From positions 1 to 64,000 of the forward strand of contig NZ_JAENIJ010000024.1 of assembly GCF_016595435.1 (NCBI RefSeq): a stretch of 64,000 nt of DNA, in the 5' to 3' direction. Below the pieces are notes generated by a model that saw nothing but the letters and a program-made list of their open reading frames with translations, was not told the DNA's origin and searched no databases. Made by a program: the position numbers and the translations under genes. This DNA is from Luteolibacter pohnpeiensis. Its GTDB lineage: Bacteria > Verrucomicrobiota > Verrucomicrobiia > Verrucomicrobiales > Akkermansiaceae. Positions 6,579-16,091 of the stretch are shown here, piece after piece. How positions within the stretch are numbered: the stretch's first letter is position 1; every line of letters begins with the position of its first letter.

Positions 6579-7844
6579 ATGGCAGTAACTACCCGCTCCG
6601 TCGCCGCTTCTTATGCATCCGCCCAAGAAAGATATGCCGAAATCGGCGTGGATACTGAAGCTGCGATGGCCAAACTCGCGACAATCCCCATTTCATTGCA
6701 TTGCTGGCAAGGCGACGATGTTGGCGGTTTTGAAAACACCGGCGAAGGTCTCAGTGGCGGGATCGCGGTGACGGGAAATTATCCCGGTCGCGCGCGGACT
6801 CCAGAAGAGCTTCGCGCGGATTTGGACCAGGCGTTTTCGCTCATTCCTGGCAGACATCGACTGAACCTCCACGCGTTCTACGGTGAGTTTGGTGGTAAAA
6901 AAGTCGATCGGAACGAGATTCGTCCAGAGCATTTCCAGAACTGGATCGATTGGGCGCGGGACAAGGGAATCGGGATGGATTTCAATCCCACATGCTTTGC
7001 GCATCCCAAGGCTGCGGATGGATTCACACTCTCCAGCGAAGATCCTGGGATTCGCAAATTCTGGATCGAGCATTGCATGGCCTCGCGCGAAATCGCTGCG
7101 GAAATGGGCAAGGCATTGGGATCGCCAGCGGTGACCAATGTTTGGATTCCGGATGGCTACAAGGACACCCCGGTGGACCGGGTATCGCCACGGCAGCGTC
7201 TTGCGGACGCGCTCGATGAAGTTTTCGCGAAAGCTTATGATCCAAAGCACTTGTTAGATGCAGTGGAGTGCAAGCTGTTCGGCATTGGCAGTGAAAGTTA
7301 TGTCGTTGGTTCGCATGAATTTTACCTTGGCTATGCGATCAAGAATCAAAAGCTGCTTTGCTTGGACGCGGGGCACTTTCATCCAACCGAAGGCATTGCT
7401 GATAAGTTGGGAACGGTCCTGATGTATGTGCCGGAAATTTTGCTGCACGTGAGCCGTGGTGTCCGTTGGGACAGCGATCACGTCGTGACCTTGGACGATG
7501 CCCTGCAATCGATCGCATCCGAGTTGGTGCGGAATCAATTGCTGGAAAGAACCCACATCGGCCTCGATTTCTTTGACGCCAGCATCAATCGCATCGCTGC
7601 CTGGACGATCGGAACCCGTAATACGCTGAAGGCGCTTCTGATTGGTTTGTTAGAGCCACCGATGCTTCGCGAAGCGGAACTTGCCGGAGATCTAACAAGT
7701 CGCTTGGCGTGGATGGAGGAATTGAAATCCATGCCTTGGTCCGCAGTGTGGGATCGCTATTGCGAGACGCAGAATGTTCCCATCGGCATGGACTGGATGC
7801 AGGATGTGCGCAGCTATGAGAACGCTGTTCTCGTCAATCGCTAA
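6579..7844 (+). CDS. rhaA: L-rhamnose isomerase
   Basis: RhaA converts L-rhamnose to L-rhamnulose in the cytoplasm, the first step of the phosphorylating rhamnose pathway. The 421-residue protein matches the family length and carries the typical [14 protein letters not shown] segment (about residues 40-53), the LHAFYGE block and the metal-site region around [10 protein letters not shown] and WDSDHV. It is the first gene after the divergent AraC-type regulator and is followed by a transporter gene. No rhamnulokinase gene is seen in the window, so the kinase must be encoded elsewhere. Confidence 0.95.
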   Translation: MAVTTRSVAASYASAQERYAEIGVDTEAAMAKLATIPISLHCWQGDDVGGFENTGEGLSGGIAVTGNYPGRARTPEELRADLDQAFSLIPGRHRLNLHAFYGEFGGKKVDRNEIRPEHFQNWIDWARDKGIGMDFNPTCFAHPKAADGFTLSSEDPGIRKFWIEHCMASREIAAEMGKALGSPAVTNVWIPDGYKDTPVDRVSPRQRLADALDEVFAKAYDPKHLLDAVECKLFGIGSESYVVGSHEFYLGYAIKNQKLLCLDAGHFHPTEGIADKLGTVLMYVPEILLHVSRGVRWDSDHVVTLDDALQSIASELVRNQLLERTHIGLDFFDASINRIAAWTIGTRNTLKALLIGLLEPPMLREAELAGDLTSRLAWMEELKSMPWSAVWDRYCETQNVPIGMDWMQDVRSYENAVLVNR

Positions 7845-7886
7845 CGCTTGCGATTTTCTTTCTTAAAACCCAAAACCCTAGTCCAC

Positions 7887-9308
7887 ATGGCAAAAACCCA
7901 AGACGCTGAGGAAGCTGTTTCCTCGAACGAATTCGAACGCGAGCCGGTCCCGGAAAATGCCCGCAAAGGCCCGCTGGCCTTTTGGGGGATGTATGCCGGC
8001 GAACACGCAGCCGGAACCGAGTTTACGATCGGACCTTTGTTTTTGGCCGCTGGTGCGAGTTTGAAGGATCTGATGTTTGGCTTATTCCTGGGCAATGTCC
8101 TGGCGGTATTGACCTGGCGCTATCTGGTGTTGCCGATTGCGATGAAACGCAGGCTGACCCTTTATTATCAGCTGGAGAAAGTCGCGGGCAGTTCCACAGT
8201 GAAAATTTACAACGTGGTGAACGGAGTTCTATTCTGTTTCCTCGCGGGAGCGATGATCACGGTTTCCGCTTCGGCGGTGGGTGTTCCGTTCAATGTGCGG
8301 TTCCAGGTTCCAGCGGAACTTTTCGGGCTAGGCGGTGTAAGCTTCACCGTGATTGTCGCAGTGATCGGCCTGGTGATCGCCGCCGTAGCGGCTGCGGGAT
8401 ACGATGCGGTTTCTCGATTCGCCAACATCGCCGCGCCGTGGATGATCCTGGTTTTTGCCGCGTGCGGTTTGGTTTCGCTCGGGCAGATGGACGCTCATTC
8501 CGTGGATCGCTTGCATGCGATCTGGAATGAAGGTGTGGCGTTTGTGCAGTCTAACAACGGTCAGCAGGAATTTGGATTTTGGAAAATCGTGATCTTCAGT
8601 TGGCTCTGCAATGCCGCCATGCATCTGGGAATGGCCGATCTCTCGATCTTCCGTTTTGCGAATTCCAAATCCAGTGGTTGGGCACCATCGGTAGGCATGT
8701 TCCTTGGCCATTACATGGCATGGATTTGTGCGGCTTTGATGTTGGCGGCACTGATTTCGACGAATCCGGCGGCGACCTTGAATGACCTTGGGAAAGTCCA
8801 GGTGGATCCTGGATTCCTGGCCTGGAATGCACTCGGCTGGACTGGTATTATTTGTGTCGTGATCGCCGGTTGGACCACGGCAAATCCAACCATTTACCGC
8901 GCTGGCCTGGCATTCCAATCGCTGCTGCCGAAGCATTCCTCGCGCATGGCTGGTGTGCTGATTGCGGGGCTGGTGGCGACGATTGCTGGGGCATTTCCGC
9001 AGCTTTCCGCCCGATTGCTCGACTTTGTGGGAACTTACGGAATGATTTTAGGACCCGTAGGAGCGATTCTTTTTGTGAATCACTATCTGGCGAAAAAGGC
9101 CGGGTTTCTTGAGGATGGTGCGGCGGTCACTGGCTCGACCTTCAATTTCGCGGTGCTGATCGCGTGGCTATTGCCGGCATTTTCCGGTCTCTACCTGATC
9201 TTCTTCAAAGGTGTATTTGCATCCTATCTGGTGATTCCCGCCTGGCTTGCTTCCGGTCTGCTTTACTTGATTCTGGCGCGATTCATGTTTCCCAAATCCT
9301 CACGCTAA
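7887..9308 (+). CDS. NCS1-family permease in the rhamnose locus
   Basis: The 473-residue protein has about twelve hydrophobic segments and looks like the purine-cytosine permease (NCS1) family, for example in the N-terminal GPLAFWGMYAGEH region and the GWTTANPTIYRAGLAFQ block near residue 330. NCS1 proteins normally carry nucleobases, hydantoins or vitamins by cation symport. Its position directly after rhaA (about 40 nt) and before the aldolase gene suggests that it takes up rhamnose or a related compound here, which would be an unusual substrate. The start at 7887 follows rhaA with no overlap; an upstream TTG at 7848 is less likely. Confidence 0.8.
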   Translation: MAKTQDAEEAVSSNEFEREPVPENARKGPLAFWGMYAGEHAAGTEFTIGPLFLAAGASLKDLMFGLFLGNVLAVLTWRYLVLPIAMKRRLTLYYQLEKVAGSSTVKIYNVVNGVLFCFLAGAMITVSASAVGVPFNVRFQVPAELFGLGGVSFTVIVAVIGLVIAAVAAAGYDAVSRFANIAAPWMILVFAACGLVSLGQMDAHSVDRLHAIWNEGVAFVQSNNGQQEFGFWKIVIFSWLCNAAMHLGMADLSIFRFANSKSSGWAPSVGMFLGHYMAWICAALMLAALISTNPAATLNDLGKVQVDPGFLAWNALGWTGIICVVIAGWTTANPTIYRAGLAFQSLLPKHSSRMAGVLIAGLVATIAGAFPQLSARLLDFVGTYGMILGPVGAILFVNHYLAKKAGFLEDGAAVTGSTFNFAVLIAWLLPAFSGLYLIFFKGVFASYLVIPAWLASGLLYLILARFMFPKSSR

Positions 9309-9314
9309 GCTCTG

Positions 9315-9491
9315 ATGAAAACCCTCAAAACTTTTGCCAAACCCGTGAGCTGGTCCTCACTTTCATTGATCGTCATTCCGCCGATACTCTTTTACAGCGG
9401 CGGAATTTCCCAGGCTGTCATGTGCCAGTTGATGATTCTCGGGACGATCATCTGGTTCATCAGCGCACCGCTGTGGATGAGATCGGAGTAA
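9315..9491 (+). CDS. 58-residue membrane protein paired with the permease
   Basis: A short frame (MKTLKTFAKPVSW... to ...APLWMRSE) begins 6 nt after the permease stop, so it is almost certainly co-transcribed and probably translationally coupled. It has a basic N-terminus and two hydrophobic segments (about residues 14-29 and 34-52). The layout resembles a small accessory subunit of a transporter. I recognise no named family. It is easy to miss because of its length. Confidence 0.7.
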   Translation: MKTLKTFAKPVSWSSLSLIVIPPILFYSGGISQAVMCQLMILGTIIWFISAPLWMRSE

Positions 9492-9529
9492 GAATGATTT
9501 CTCTCTATCCGATACTCACCCCGCCGGGG

Positions 9530-9552
9530 CCTCCGCTAGCATCTAGCGGAGG
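9530..9552. terminator. Perfect 10-bp hairpin between convergent genes
   Basis: CCTCCGCTAG (9530-9539) and CTAGCGGAGG (9543-9552) form a perfect 10-bp stem around the 3-nt loop CAT. It sits where the rightward rhaA-permease operon meets the leftward aldolase gene, and the aldolase TAG stop lies in the right arm. No U-run follows on either side, so it may be an RNA-processing or weak bidirectional termination signal and not a classical terminator. Confidence 0.5.
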
Positions 9553-11753
9553 AATGCTTCATGCAGCCCGCCATCGACCGTGATGATTTGGCCGGTCGTT
9601 TTCGACAAGCGTTGCGTGACCAGCAAGAAGTATGCTTCGGCTTGGTCAGCGGGAGTGATCGGCGATTTTGTTAGAGTCCGGTCTGCGTAGAATTGAGCGA
9701 GTTTTTCGACCAAAGATGCGGTATCCTCAGACTCCTTGAACGGGATGTTGTATTTCGCGAGTGAGCCAATCACCCGATCTCGCGGGAACATCGCGGAACC
9801 GGAAACCACGGTGGCAGGAGCGACACCATTGACGCGGACCAAGGGTGATAGCTCAATGGCGAGTTCGCGCACCAAGTGATTGGCGGCCGCCTTCGAGGTG
9901 TCATAGGCGAGGGAACCTTTCTTGGCGACCGCGGCATTGGCCGAGGTGGTTAGAACGAGGTTGCCTTGCAGTCCTTGATCTCTCCAAGTTTTCGCAGCTT
10001 CGTCCGCAACGAAATAGGAGCCTGCGACATTGATGTTGAAAGTGAGCGCCCATTTATCGTCCGGGATGTGACCCGTGGTATCCGATGGGACGAAAATTCC
10101 GGCGGTGATGCAGATATGATCGAAGCCGCCATAAGCGAGTGCAACTTCATCAAGCATCGCGCGAATGCCAGCACGGTTGGTGATGTCGCCTTGCAGGGCG
10201 ATGGCGGGACCGCAGTTGGAAATGCCGCTGCCGCCTACACCAATGCCAAGACCGTATTGATCGGTGATTTCCTTGGCGGTTGCTTGAGCCGCTCCGAGGT
10301 TCATGTCCACGCACACGATGTGGGCACCTTCCTTGACGAGGCGATGTGCGGTCTGCTTGCCGATCCCGGAACCCGCACCGACGACAATGACAACTTGCCG
10401 GGCGAGTTCTTTTTCAGCGGGCATGCGCTGCAGTTTTGCTTCCTCTAACAGCCAGTATTCGATGTCGAACGCTTCTTGCTGGGGCAGGGAAATGTAGGTG
10501 TCGATCGCTTCGGCTCCGCGCATCACTTCCACGGCGCAGTTGTAGAACTCCGCCGTCACGCGTGACTCGGACTTATCCTTGCCCCAGGCGATCATGCCCA
10601 GACCTGGAATCAGAACGACTGTCGGATTCGGATCGCGCATCGCCGGAGAATTGGCGTGTTTGCACTTCGAGTAATACTTTTCGTAATCCTTCCGATATTC
10701 GGCGATGCCCTTTGCGAGTTTCTTGCGCAGGGTTTCGAGGTCTTCCTTCTGCGGATTCCACGGAACGTAGAGCGGCTTGATCTTGGTGCGGAGGAAATGA
10801 TCCGGGCAGCTGGTGCCAAGATCGGCAAGGCGTGGCGCATCCGATGAATTGACGAAGCGGAGGATTTTCTCGTCGTCTTGAATGGTGCCGATGAAGCGCT
10901 TTTGTTCCGATACCTGGCCACGAAGATAGGGCAGGATCGAAGCCAGGATCTGGCGTCTTTCTGTTTCAGGCAGTGATTGGTATTTTGGACCGCCGAAAAC
11001 GGAGGCGTCGCCACCATTGGCCTGATATTTTTGTTCGATGAACTCGGATGCTTTTTCGATCAGTCGGAGAGTAAGCTCGTAGCAGGTTTTGTCATCATCA
11101 TCCCAGGAGATGAAACCGTGCTGACCCATCATGATGGCGCGGGCGGCAGGGTGTTTTGCCTCAATGTGCTTCATCGCAAGGCCCAGCTCGAAGCCAGGGC
11201 GCATCCAGGGAACATAGGCCATCTCATCGCCGAAGATTTCCTTGGTGAGCTTTTCGCAATTCTTGGAAGCCGCAATCGCGATGATCGAGTTCGGATGCAT
11301 GTGATCCACATGGCGACCGGACAGAAAGCTATGGAGCGGGGTGTCGATCGATGATGGCCGCGGATTCAGATTGAACGTGGTATGGGCATACATGCCGACC
11401 ATTTGATCTTCGGCTGGCGATTTGAGTCCCGTATCAGGCTTGGACGCGTAGAGGTCCTGGAGCTCGATGAGCTTATCCTGATAGAGTGAGGAAAAATTTT
11501 CGCGTTTCGAGGTGCGGAGATCCCCGCCGGAGCCCTTGACCCAGAGAACTTCAACTTGGCGTCCGGTTAGAGGATCGGTCTCAAATACTTTCGATGAAGT
11601 ATTTCCGCCGCCAGTGTTGGTGATGCGTTGATCCGAACCAAGGATGTTGGAACGATAAACGAGGCGGCCTAACGGATCGAGTGTTTCAGCATGGGTGTCA
11701 TCCCACTTATAATGAACGTGGTTGAAAGTTGGTGTCTGGAGATTTGCTTCCAT
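9543..11753 (-). CDS. rhaEW: Rhamnulose-1-P aldolase / short-chain dehydrogenase fusion
   Basis: This 736-residue fusion splits L-rhamnulose 1-phosphate into dihydroxyacetone phosphate and L-lactaldehyde, then oxidises the lactaldehyde. The N-terminal class II aldolase part (about residues 1-430) has TNTGGGNTSSK and a metal-binding HxH motif (DHMHPNS). The C-terminal short-chain dehydrogenase part (about 470-736) has the NAD motif GAGSGIG, the NNAG-equivalent ITAGIF and the active-site YDTSK. Such fusions are known in Bacillus (YuxG/RhaEW) and other bacteria. The start at 11753 is chosen because the open frame upstream overlaps the terminator and the SNF2 gene. It is convergent with the permease operon. 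Confidence 0.92.
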   Translation of the reverse strand: MEANLQTPTFNHVHYKWDDTHAETLDPLGRLVYRSNILGSDQRITNTGGGNTSSKVFETDPLTGRQVEVLWVKGSGGDLRTSKRENFSSLYQDKLIELQDLYASKPDTGLKSPAEDQMVGMYAHTTFNLNPRPSSIDTPLHSFLSGRHVDHMHPNSIIAIAASKNCEKLTKEIFGDEMAYVPWMRPGFELGLAMKHIEAKHPAARAIMMGQHGFISWDDDDKTCYELTLRLIEKASEFIEQKYQANGGDASVFGGPKYQSLPETERRQILASILPYLRGQVSEQKRFIGTIQDDEKILRFVNSSDAPRLADLGTSCPDHFLRTKIKPLYVPWNPQKEDLETLRKKLAKGIAEYRKDYEKYYSKCKHANSPAMRDPNPTVVLIPGLGMIAWGKDKSESRVTAEFYNCAVEVMRGAEAIDTYISLPQQEAFDIEYWLLEEAKLQRMPAEKELARQVVIVVGAGSGIGKQTAHRLVKEGAHIVCVDMNLGAAQATAKEITDQYGLGIGVGGSGISNCGPAIALQGDITNRAGIRAMLDEVALAYGGFDHICITAGIFVPSDTTGHIPDDKWALTFNINVAGSYFVADEAAKTWRDQGLQGNLVLTTSANAAVAKKGSLAYDTSKAAANHLVRELAIELSPLVRVNGVAPATVVSGSAMFPRDRVIGSLAKYNIPFKESEDTASLVEKLAQFYADRTLTKSPITPADQAEAYFLLVTQRLSKTTGQIITVDGGLHEAFLR

Positions 11754-11872
11754 GTCGCTACCACCCGGATAATGTCCGATCCAACGATAAGCAAGAAAAT
11801 AACAGGAAATCAAAGATTTCTGATCATCATGCCCAATCTCGAACCACACGCATGACCTTCTGAATCTGGAAC

Positions 11873-11904
11873 AAAAAAGCCCGGCGGATGAGGCCGGGCT
11901 TTTT
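11873..11904. terminator. Bidirectional intrinsic terminator
   Basis: AAAAAAGCCCGGC, a short loop and GCCGGGCTTTTT form a G+C-rich stem flanked by A and T runs, so it can act on both strands. It lies just downstream of the leftward SNF2 helicase gene and upstream of the aldolase gene, and separates the two transcripts. Confidence 0.88.
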
Positions 11905-11929
11905 GGAGATGATGGATGGGTTCGGACGA

Positions 11930-14900
11930 TTATTTCTTTTCGTCTTCCTCGTCGATCGTGTGATTGAGGATGAACTGGAGATCGTCCAAGCCGAGGTTCG
12001 AAGCGAACCCTTCGTCGCCAAGCACGTTGGTGACGAGCTGGGTCTTCTGGTGTTGAAGAATCCGTATTTTTTCCTCCACGGTGTCGCGGGTGAGCAAGCG
12101 ATACGCGATCACCTTGTTCTTCTGGCCGATCCGGTGAGTACGGTCGATCGCCTGGTTTTCCACGGCGGGGTTCCACCATGGATCGTAAAGGATGACGTAG
12201 GACGCGGAGGTCAGGTTCAGACCGGCGCCACCCGCTTTCAGGGAAAGCATGAAGACCGATGGGTCCTTGGTGGTTTGGAATCGTTCGATTTCGCCCTTCC
12301 GGTCCTTGGTTTGACCGGTGAGGTAATGGAACGGGCGGGCTTCGAGTTCGAGACGCGCTTTGATCAGATCAAGCATCGAGACGAACTGCGAGAACACGAG
12401 CACCTTGTGACCTTCTTCGTGAAGCTGATCGAGGAGATAGAAGAGCGATTCCATTTTGGCGGATTCTTCCTTCAGGTACTTCGGATCGATCAATCCCGGG
12501 TGACAGCAGATCTGGCGCAGGCGCATCAGGCCTTGCAAAATGGCGAAGGAATTTTTCTTCACCGCTTCGTCGGAATCCAAGCCGAGGAGTGCTTTCTGGA
12601 TGCGCTTGAGCTCGTTCTTGTAGAGTTCCAGCTGGATGCCTTCCATCTTCGCGTAAACTTCCTCTTCGGTCCGCGGTGGGAGATCCTGTGCCACCTGGAG
12701 TTTCGTCCGGCGCAGAAGGAACGGGCGCAGACGCGAGGCGAGGCGGGTTTGCGAAAGTGGATCTTTCCGTTTGTCGAAGCGCTTCTTGAAGTAAGCACGT
12801 GAACCAAGAACGCCGGGCATGGCGAAAGCCATCAGCGACCACATATCGAGCAGTCGGTTTTCGATCGGCGTTCCGGTCAGCACCAAGCGGTTTTGAGAAT
12901 CCAGTTCACGCGCGGACTTCGCGGCTTTTGAATCCGGGTTTTTGATCTGCTGGCCTTCGTCGAGAATGGTGGTGAGCCATTTGACCTGGTTCAGCATGTC
13001 GCCGCAAACGCGGAGCTGGGCGTAGTTGAGCACCAGGATGTCGATCTTGTTCTGGATGTGTTCGACATCGATGTCGTCGCGGTTGCGAAGAATTTTGACG
13101 GTGAGGTTCGGTGCGAACTTCTCAGCCTCACTTGCCCACACATCGAGAACCGATTTCGGACAGACCACGAGCGCCGGCTTTTTCATGCCCTTTTGGCGAA
13201 CGTTTTCTTCGAACAGCCAGAGCAGGTAGGTGAGGGACTGGATGGTTTTTCCAAGACCCATGTCGTCTGCCAGAATGCCGCCGAAGTTGTTGACGGAGAG
13301 GTAGGCAAGGAACTGGAAACCGTCGATCTGGTAAGGGCGAAGGGTTGCGTTGAGCGATTTTGGAACGTCTGGATTGACCTCGATTTGAATGTCGCCAGCG
13401 CGATTCTTGATGCGTTCCCAGGCTTTTGGATCGAACACCTCAGCCGCTTTCGGATCGGCAAGCTGCAGGGCGTGCATGCGATGGGTCTCGCCGGAAAGGT
13501 CGAATGGATCGAGTCCGAGGCGGGTAACAGCTTCGCGCTGATCGGCGTCGAGTTTGATCTCAAGACGCATCCATGAGCCGTCTTCCATCCGGACGTAGCC
13601 ACCACGAGCGGCGACCAGCTGGCGGATCTGTGCTTTGGAAAGGTTGACGCCTTGAACATCGATGACGATGCGGAGGTCGAACCAGTCGATGTCCTGGCCG
13701 ACGACCTCGAAGCGGACGGCGGCGGTGACAGGATCGGCGAGAATCGATTTAAGCCGGGTATCGATATCCAGCTCGATGTTCTCCGGCATGGCCTTGATCC
13801 AGTCGGCGAATTTCTCCGGGAATTGCTTGGTAATCCGGGATTTGAACGACAGCAGCTTCTCGTCGTAGGACAGTCCCATTTCGTCGAGAATCGATGGGAC
13901 TGGGTAGAGATCTTCGCGGGCGAAGCGCAGCAGTTGCTTGCCTTTGACCGGTTGTTGCTCGACGAGCTCCCAGCCTTCCTTGGTCAGTCGCTCGGTGCGG
14001 CGGCCTTTTGATTCGATCGCTTGGACGTCGATCACCAAGTGCTCGGTTTCGGCGGCGGTGAGGCCGGCGACCAGCTTCATTTCGAAGCGTGGCTTGAGTT
14101 CAAGGTCAACGACGCGTTTCTTCAGCGACTCGGGCAGGGAGGCACCGATCTTGCGGAGAAATTCCACGCCTTCGAGCGAGTCGATCACGCGCTTCGGAAT
14201 CAGATAGCGCGGCATGACTTCGGTTTCCTCAAGCCAACGTGGTGGGCCAGGGAACACGGTTTCGTCGGATTGATAATACTCGCGGCGGCCAGGAAGGAGG
14301 CGGACCGAATGGGAAACGTTCTCGTTGTTCGAGGTGACGAGCTGCAGCGCGAAGCTGTTAGGATCGTATGGATCGTCTTCACAGACCCAGGTCAGGGCTT
14401 CTTCGACGACCTTGAACTCACGGTCATCGAGGTTGACGATGTAACCTTTGAGAGCTGGTTGGCGGAACACCCGGTTCATGAAGCGACATGCTTCTTCCTG
14501 ATCGAAATCAAGCGTGGTGTCGCCGTGCTTTCTAACAAACGCCAGGAAGTGCTCCCAGAGCGTCTGGCTCGAAGAATCCATGAGCAATGCGGCTTCATGG
14601 TGGAGATTGACGTAGTGCTCGATCTCGTTTTTCTCGCGCAGTTGGACCCAGACGTTGGCCTTGGCCTCACGAACTTCGAGGCGTGCTTCGTTGATGGTGG
14701 CGACCAAACGAAACTCAACTTTCAGAGGAGCATCTTGCGGCGGGCGTTCGTTGACCTGTTCGATCCGGTCATACCAGGCGGCGACTTCACGCTCCTGCTC
14801 CCAGTCCGCCATTTTTTTCTGAACGTGGCTGAGGTCGGTGATGACGCTCATGAACTCCGGATAGCTCAGCTTCTTTTTGTAGAAGGCATAAGCGATGTAG

Positions 14901-15427
14901 TTCCAGAACTCGATGATGTCCCCAGGAGGCATCGGCCAGAGTTCGAGTGGCTCATAGGTATTGATTTCCCAGCGTGGGGTAATGCGGACCATGTCGTGGT
15001 CATGCAGCTCGCCTTCGATCACGTAGCGGCGATAGCGCTTTTCGATTTTGGTAACGAAATCCGCTTCCTTGTCATCGAGCTCGCGACCGAGCTTTTCTTC
15101 GATGATGTCGAGAATCGGCGTGTCATCGAATTCATTCGGCGATTCCGGGAGATCTTCTCCACGGTGCATGCGCTCCATCATGGTGGCATACTGACAGGCA
15201 CCCGAGACGACTTCGTCTTCTGCAGTGCAAGAGCCAAACCATCGATTTCCCTGCAGGCGGAGGCTCGTACGGAAGGTTCCGGTTTCGTCTTCCACCCGGC
15301 CTTGAATGAAGAGGTGGTTGCCGAAGATCTGTGTGACCGCACCGTCTTTTTGCAACATCTCCCCGCGTTTGCGGGCCTCCTCAGGAAAGCTGTTCAGGAA
15401 GTTAAGGGTGGCTCTGTCTGGATTCAT
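11930..15427 (-). CDS. SNF2-family DNA helicase/translocase
   Basis: The 1165-residue protein is a bacterial SNF2/RapA-like ATP-dependent DNA translocase. The C-terminal motor has Walker A ADDMGLGKT (about residue 690), motif II DEGQQIKN, motif III LTGTPIEN and, in the second RecA lobe, GGAGLNLTSA and DRTHRIGQ. The N-terminus has a degenerate zinc-binding-like patch (SCTAEDEVVSGAC, near residue 66) in the place of a SWIM domain, followed by a long helicase-associated region. The cellular role is not shown: these stand-alone proteins are linked to repair or transcription recycling. The final residues are acidic and basic (DEEDEKK). Confidence 0.9.
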   Translation of the reverse strand: MNPDRATLNFLNSFPEEARKRGEMLQKDGAVTQIFGNHLFIQGRVEDETGTFRTSLRLQGNRWFGSCTAEDEVVSGACQYATMMERMHRGEDLPESPNEFDDTPILDIIEEKLGRELDDKEADFVTKIEKRYRRYVIEGELHDHDMVRITPRWEINTYEPLELWPMPPGDIIEFWNYIAYAFYKKKLSYPEFMSVITDLSHVQKKMADWEQEREVAAWYDRIEQVNERPPQDAPLKVEFRLVATINEARLEVREAKANVWVQLREKNEIEHYVNLHHEAALLMDSSSQTLWEHFLAFVRKHGDTTLDFDQEEACRFMNRVFRQPALKGYIVNLDDREFKVVEEALTWVCEDDPYDPNSFALQLVTSNNENVSHSVRLLPGRREYYQSDETVFPGPPRWLEETEVMPRYLIPKRVIDSLEGVEFLRKIGASLPESLKKRVVDLELKPRFEMKLVAGLTAAETEHLVIDVQAIESKGRRTERLTKEGWELVEQQPVKGKQLLRFAREDLYPVPSILDEMGLSYDEKLLSFKSRITKQFPEKFADWIKAMPENIELDIDTRLKSILADPVTAAVRFEVVGQDIDWFDLRIVIDVQGVNLSKAQIRQLVAARGGYVRMEDGSWMRLEIKLDADQREAVTRLGLDPFDLSGETHRMHALQLADPKAAEVFDPKAWERIKNRAGDIQIEVNPDVPKSLNATLRPYQIDGFQFLAYLSVNNFGGILADDMGLGKTIQSLTYLLWLFEENVRQKGMKKPALVVCPKSVLDVWASEAEKFAPNLTVKILRNRDDIDVEHIQNKIDILVLNYAQLRVCGDMLNQVKWLTTILDEGQQIKNPDSKAAKSARELDSQNRLVLTGTPIENRLLDMWSLMAFAMPGVLGSRAYFKKRFDKRKDPLSQTRLASRLRPFLLRRTKLQVAQDLPPRTEEEVYAKMEGIQLELYKNELKRIQKALLGLDSDEAVKKNSFAILQGLMRLRQICCHPGLIDPKYLKEESAKMESLFYLLDQLHEEGHKVLVFSQFVSMLDLIKARLELEARPFHYLTGQTKDRKGEIERFQTTKDPSVFMLSLKAGGAGLNLTSASYVILYDPWWNPAVENQAIDRTHRIGQKNKVIAYRLLTRDTVEEKIRILQHQKTQLVTNVLGDEGFASNLGLDDLQFILNHTIDEEDEKK

Positions 15428-15566
15428 CGCGTGTTAGGTGAAAATGTCTCCAACCCTCCAAGCCGGCAATGCCGTCACCTGCAAGGGTCGGGGCGAAGAG
15501 CTTATCCCCCGATTCCAGATTCTTTCAACCAAAACCTTGGTTTGATACGTGATCACGGGATCGACC

Positions 15567-16085
15567 TCAAACGGGCTGGACAATTGGCCGTTTTGGCAGG
15601 ATCGCCATAATCGTGATTCCCAGGCCGGCGATGATGAACAACGAGGGGAACCAAAGTGAGTAACCCGCTGCTTTTGAGTCAGGTTTGATAATGGCCTGAT
15701 CCGGGTTTTCAGGGTTCACATGGCAGATGAGCTTGGTGCCAGGCTCATATTTGGTTAGATCTTCTTCGAGTGTTTCCCGGCTCGCTCTCCATGGGTTGTC
15801 GCGCAAGGTGAGGTGCTCACTGGTTCTGGAAACGCCTTTCCACGAATATCCGAACAAGACACTGAGTTGATATTCAGGCGGAGAATTGGGATCGATCTGG
15901 CGCTGTTGGATGTTCGAGTCGAGCACCACACATGCGGTTTCAGGCCAATGATCCATCGCGCTTGCTCGTTCGTAGCTGCGCAGCATCAACCAGAAGAAAA
16001 TGCCTCCGATGAAAGCCAGAAACAATCCGAGGACGGAAAGAAACCAACGACCAGCGGTAGAACGGTGAGCAGATGAATCGGTCAC
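15567..16085 (-). CDS. DUF3592 membrane protein
   Basis: The 172-residue protein has an N-terminal membrane segment (about residues 14-34), a soluble beta-rich middle with the DUF3592-like ...YSWKGVSRTSEHLTLRDNP region, and a second membrane segment (about 142-163). The topology places the middle part outside the cytoplasm. Function of the family is unknown. It starts 6 nt after the stop of the ROK kinase gene, so both probably share a transcript. Confidence 0.7.
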   Translation of the reverse strand: MTDSSAHRSTAGRWFLSVLGLFLAFIGGIFFWLMLRSYERASAMDHWPETACVVLDSNIQQRQIDPNSPPEYQLSVLFGYSWKGVSRTSEHLTLRDNPWRASRETLEEDLTKYEPGTKLICHVNPENPDQAIIKPDSKAAGYSLWFPSLFIIAGLGITIMAILPKRPIVQPV

Positions 16086-16091
16086 GGAATG

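Noticed and set aside
11754-12179. N-terminal extension of the aldolase/dehydrogenase
   Set aside because: It would run through the intrinsic terminator and overlap the end of the SNF2 gene; the family starts at 11753.
14021-15610. A 529-residue open frame on the plus strand
   Set aside because: It is the antisense shadow of the SNF2 helicase gene, whose conserved motifs are on the minus strand. The same holds for plus-strand frames at 11888-12802 and 13058-13576.
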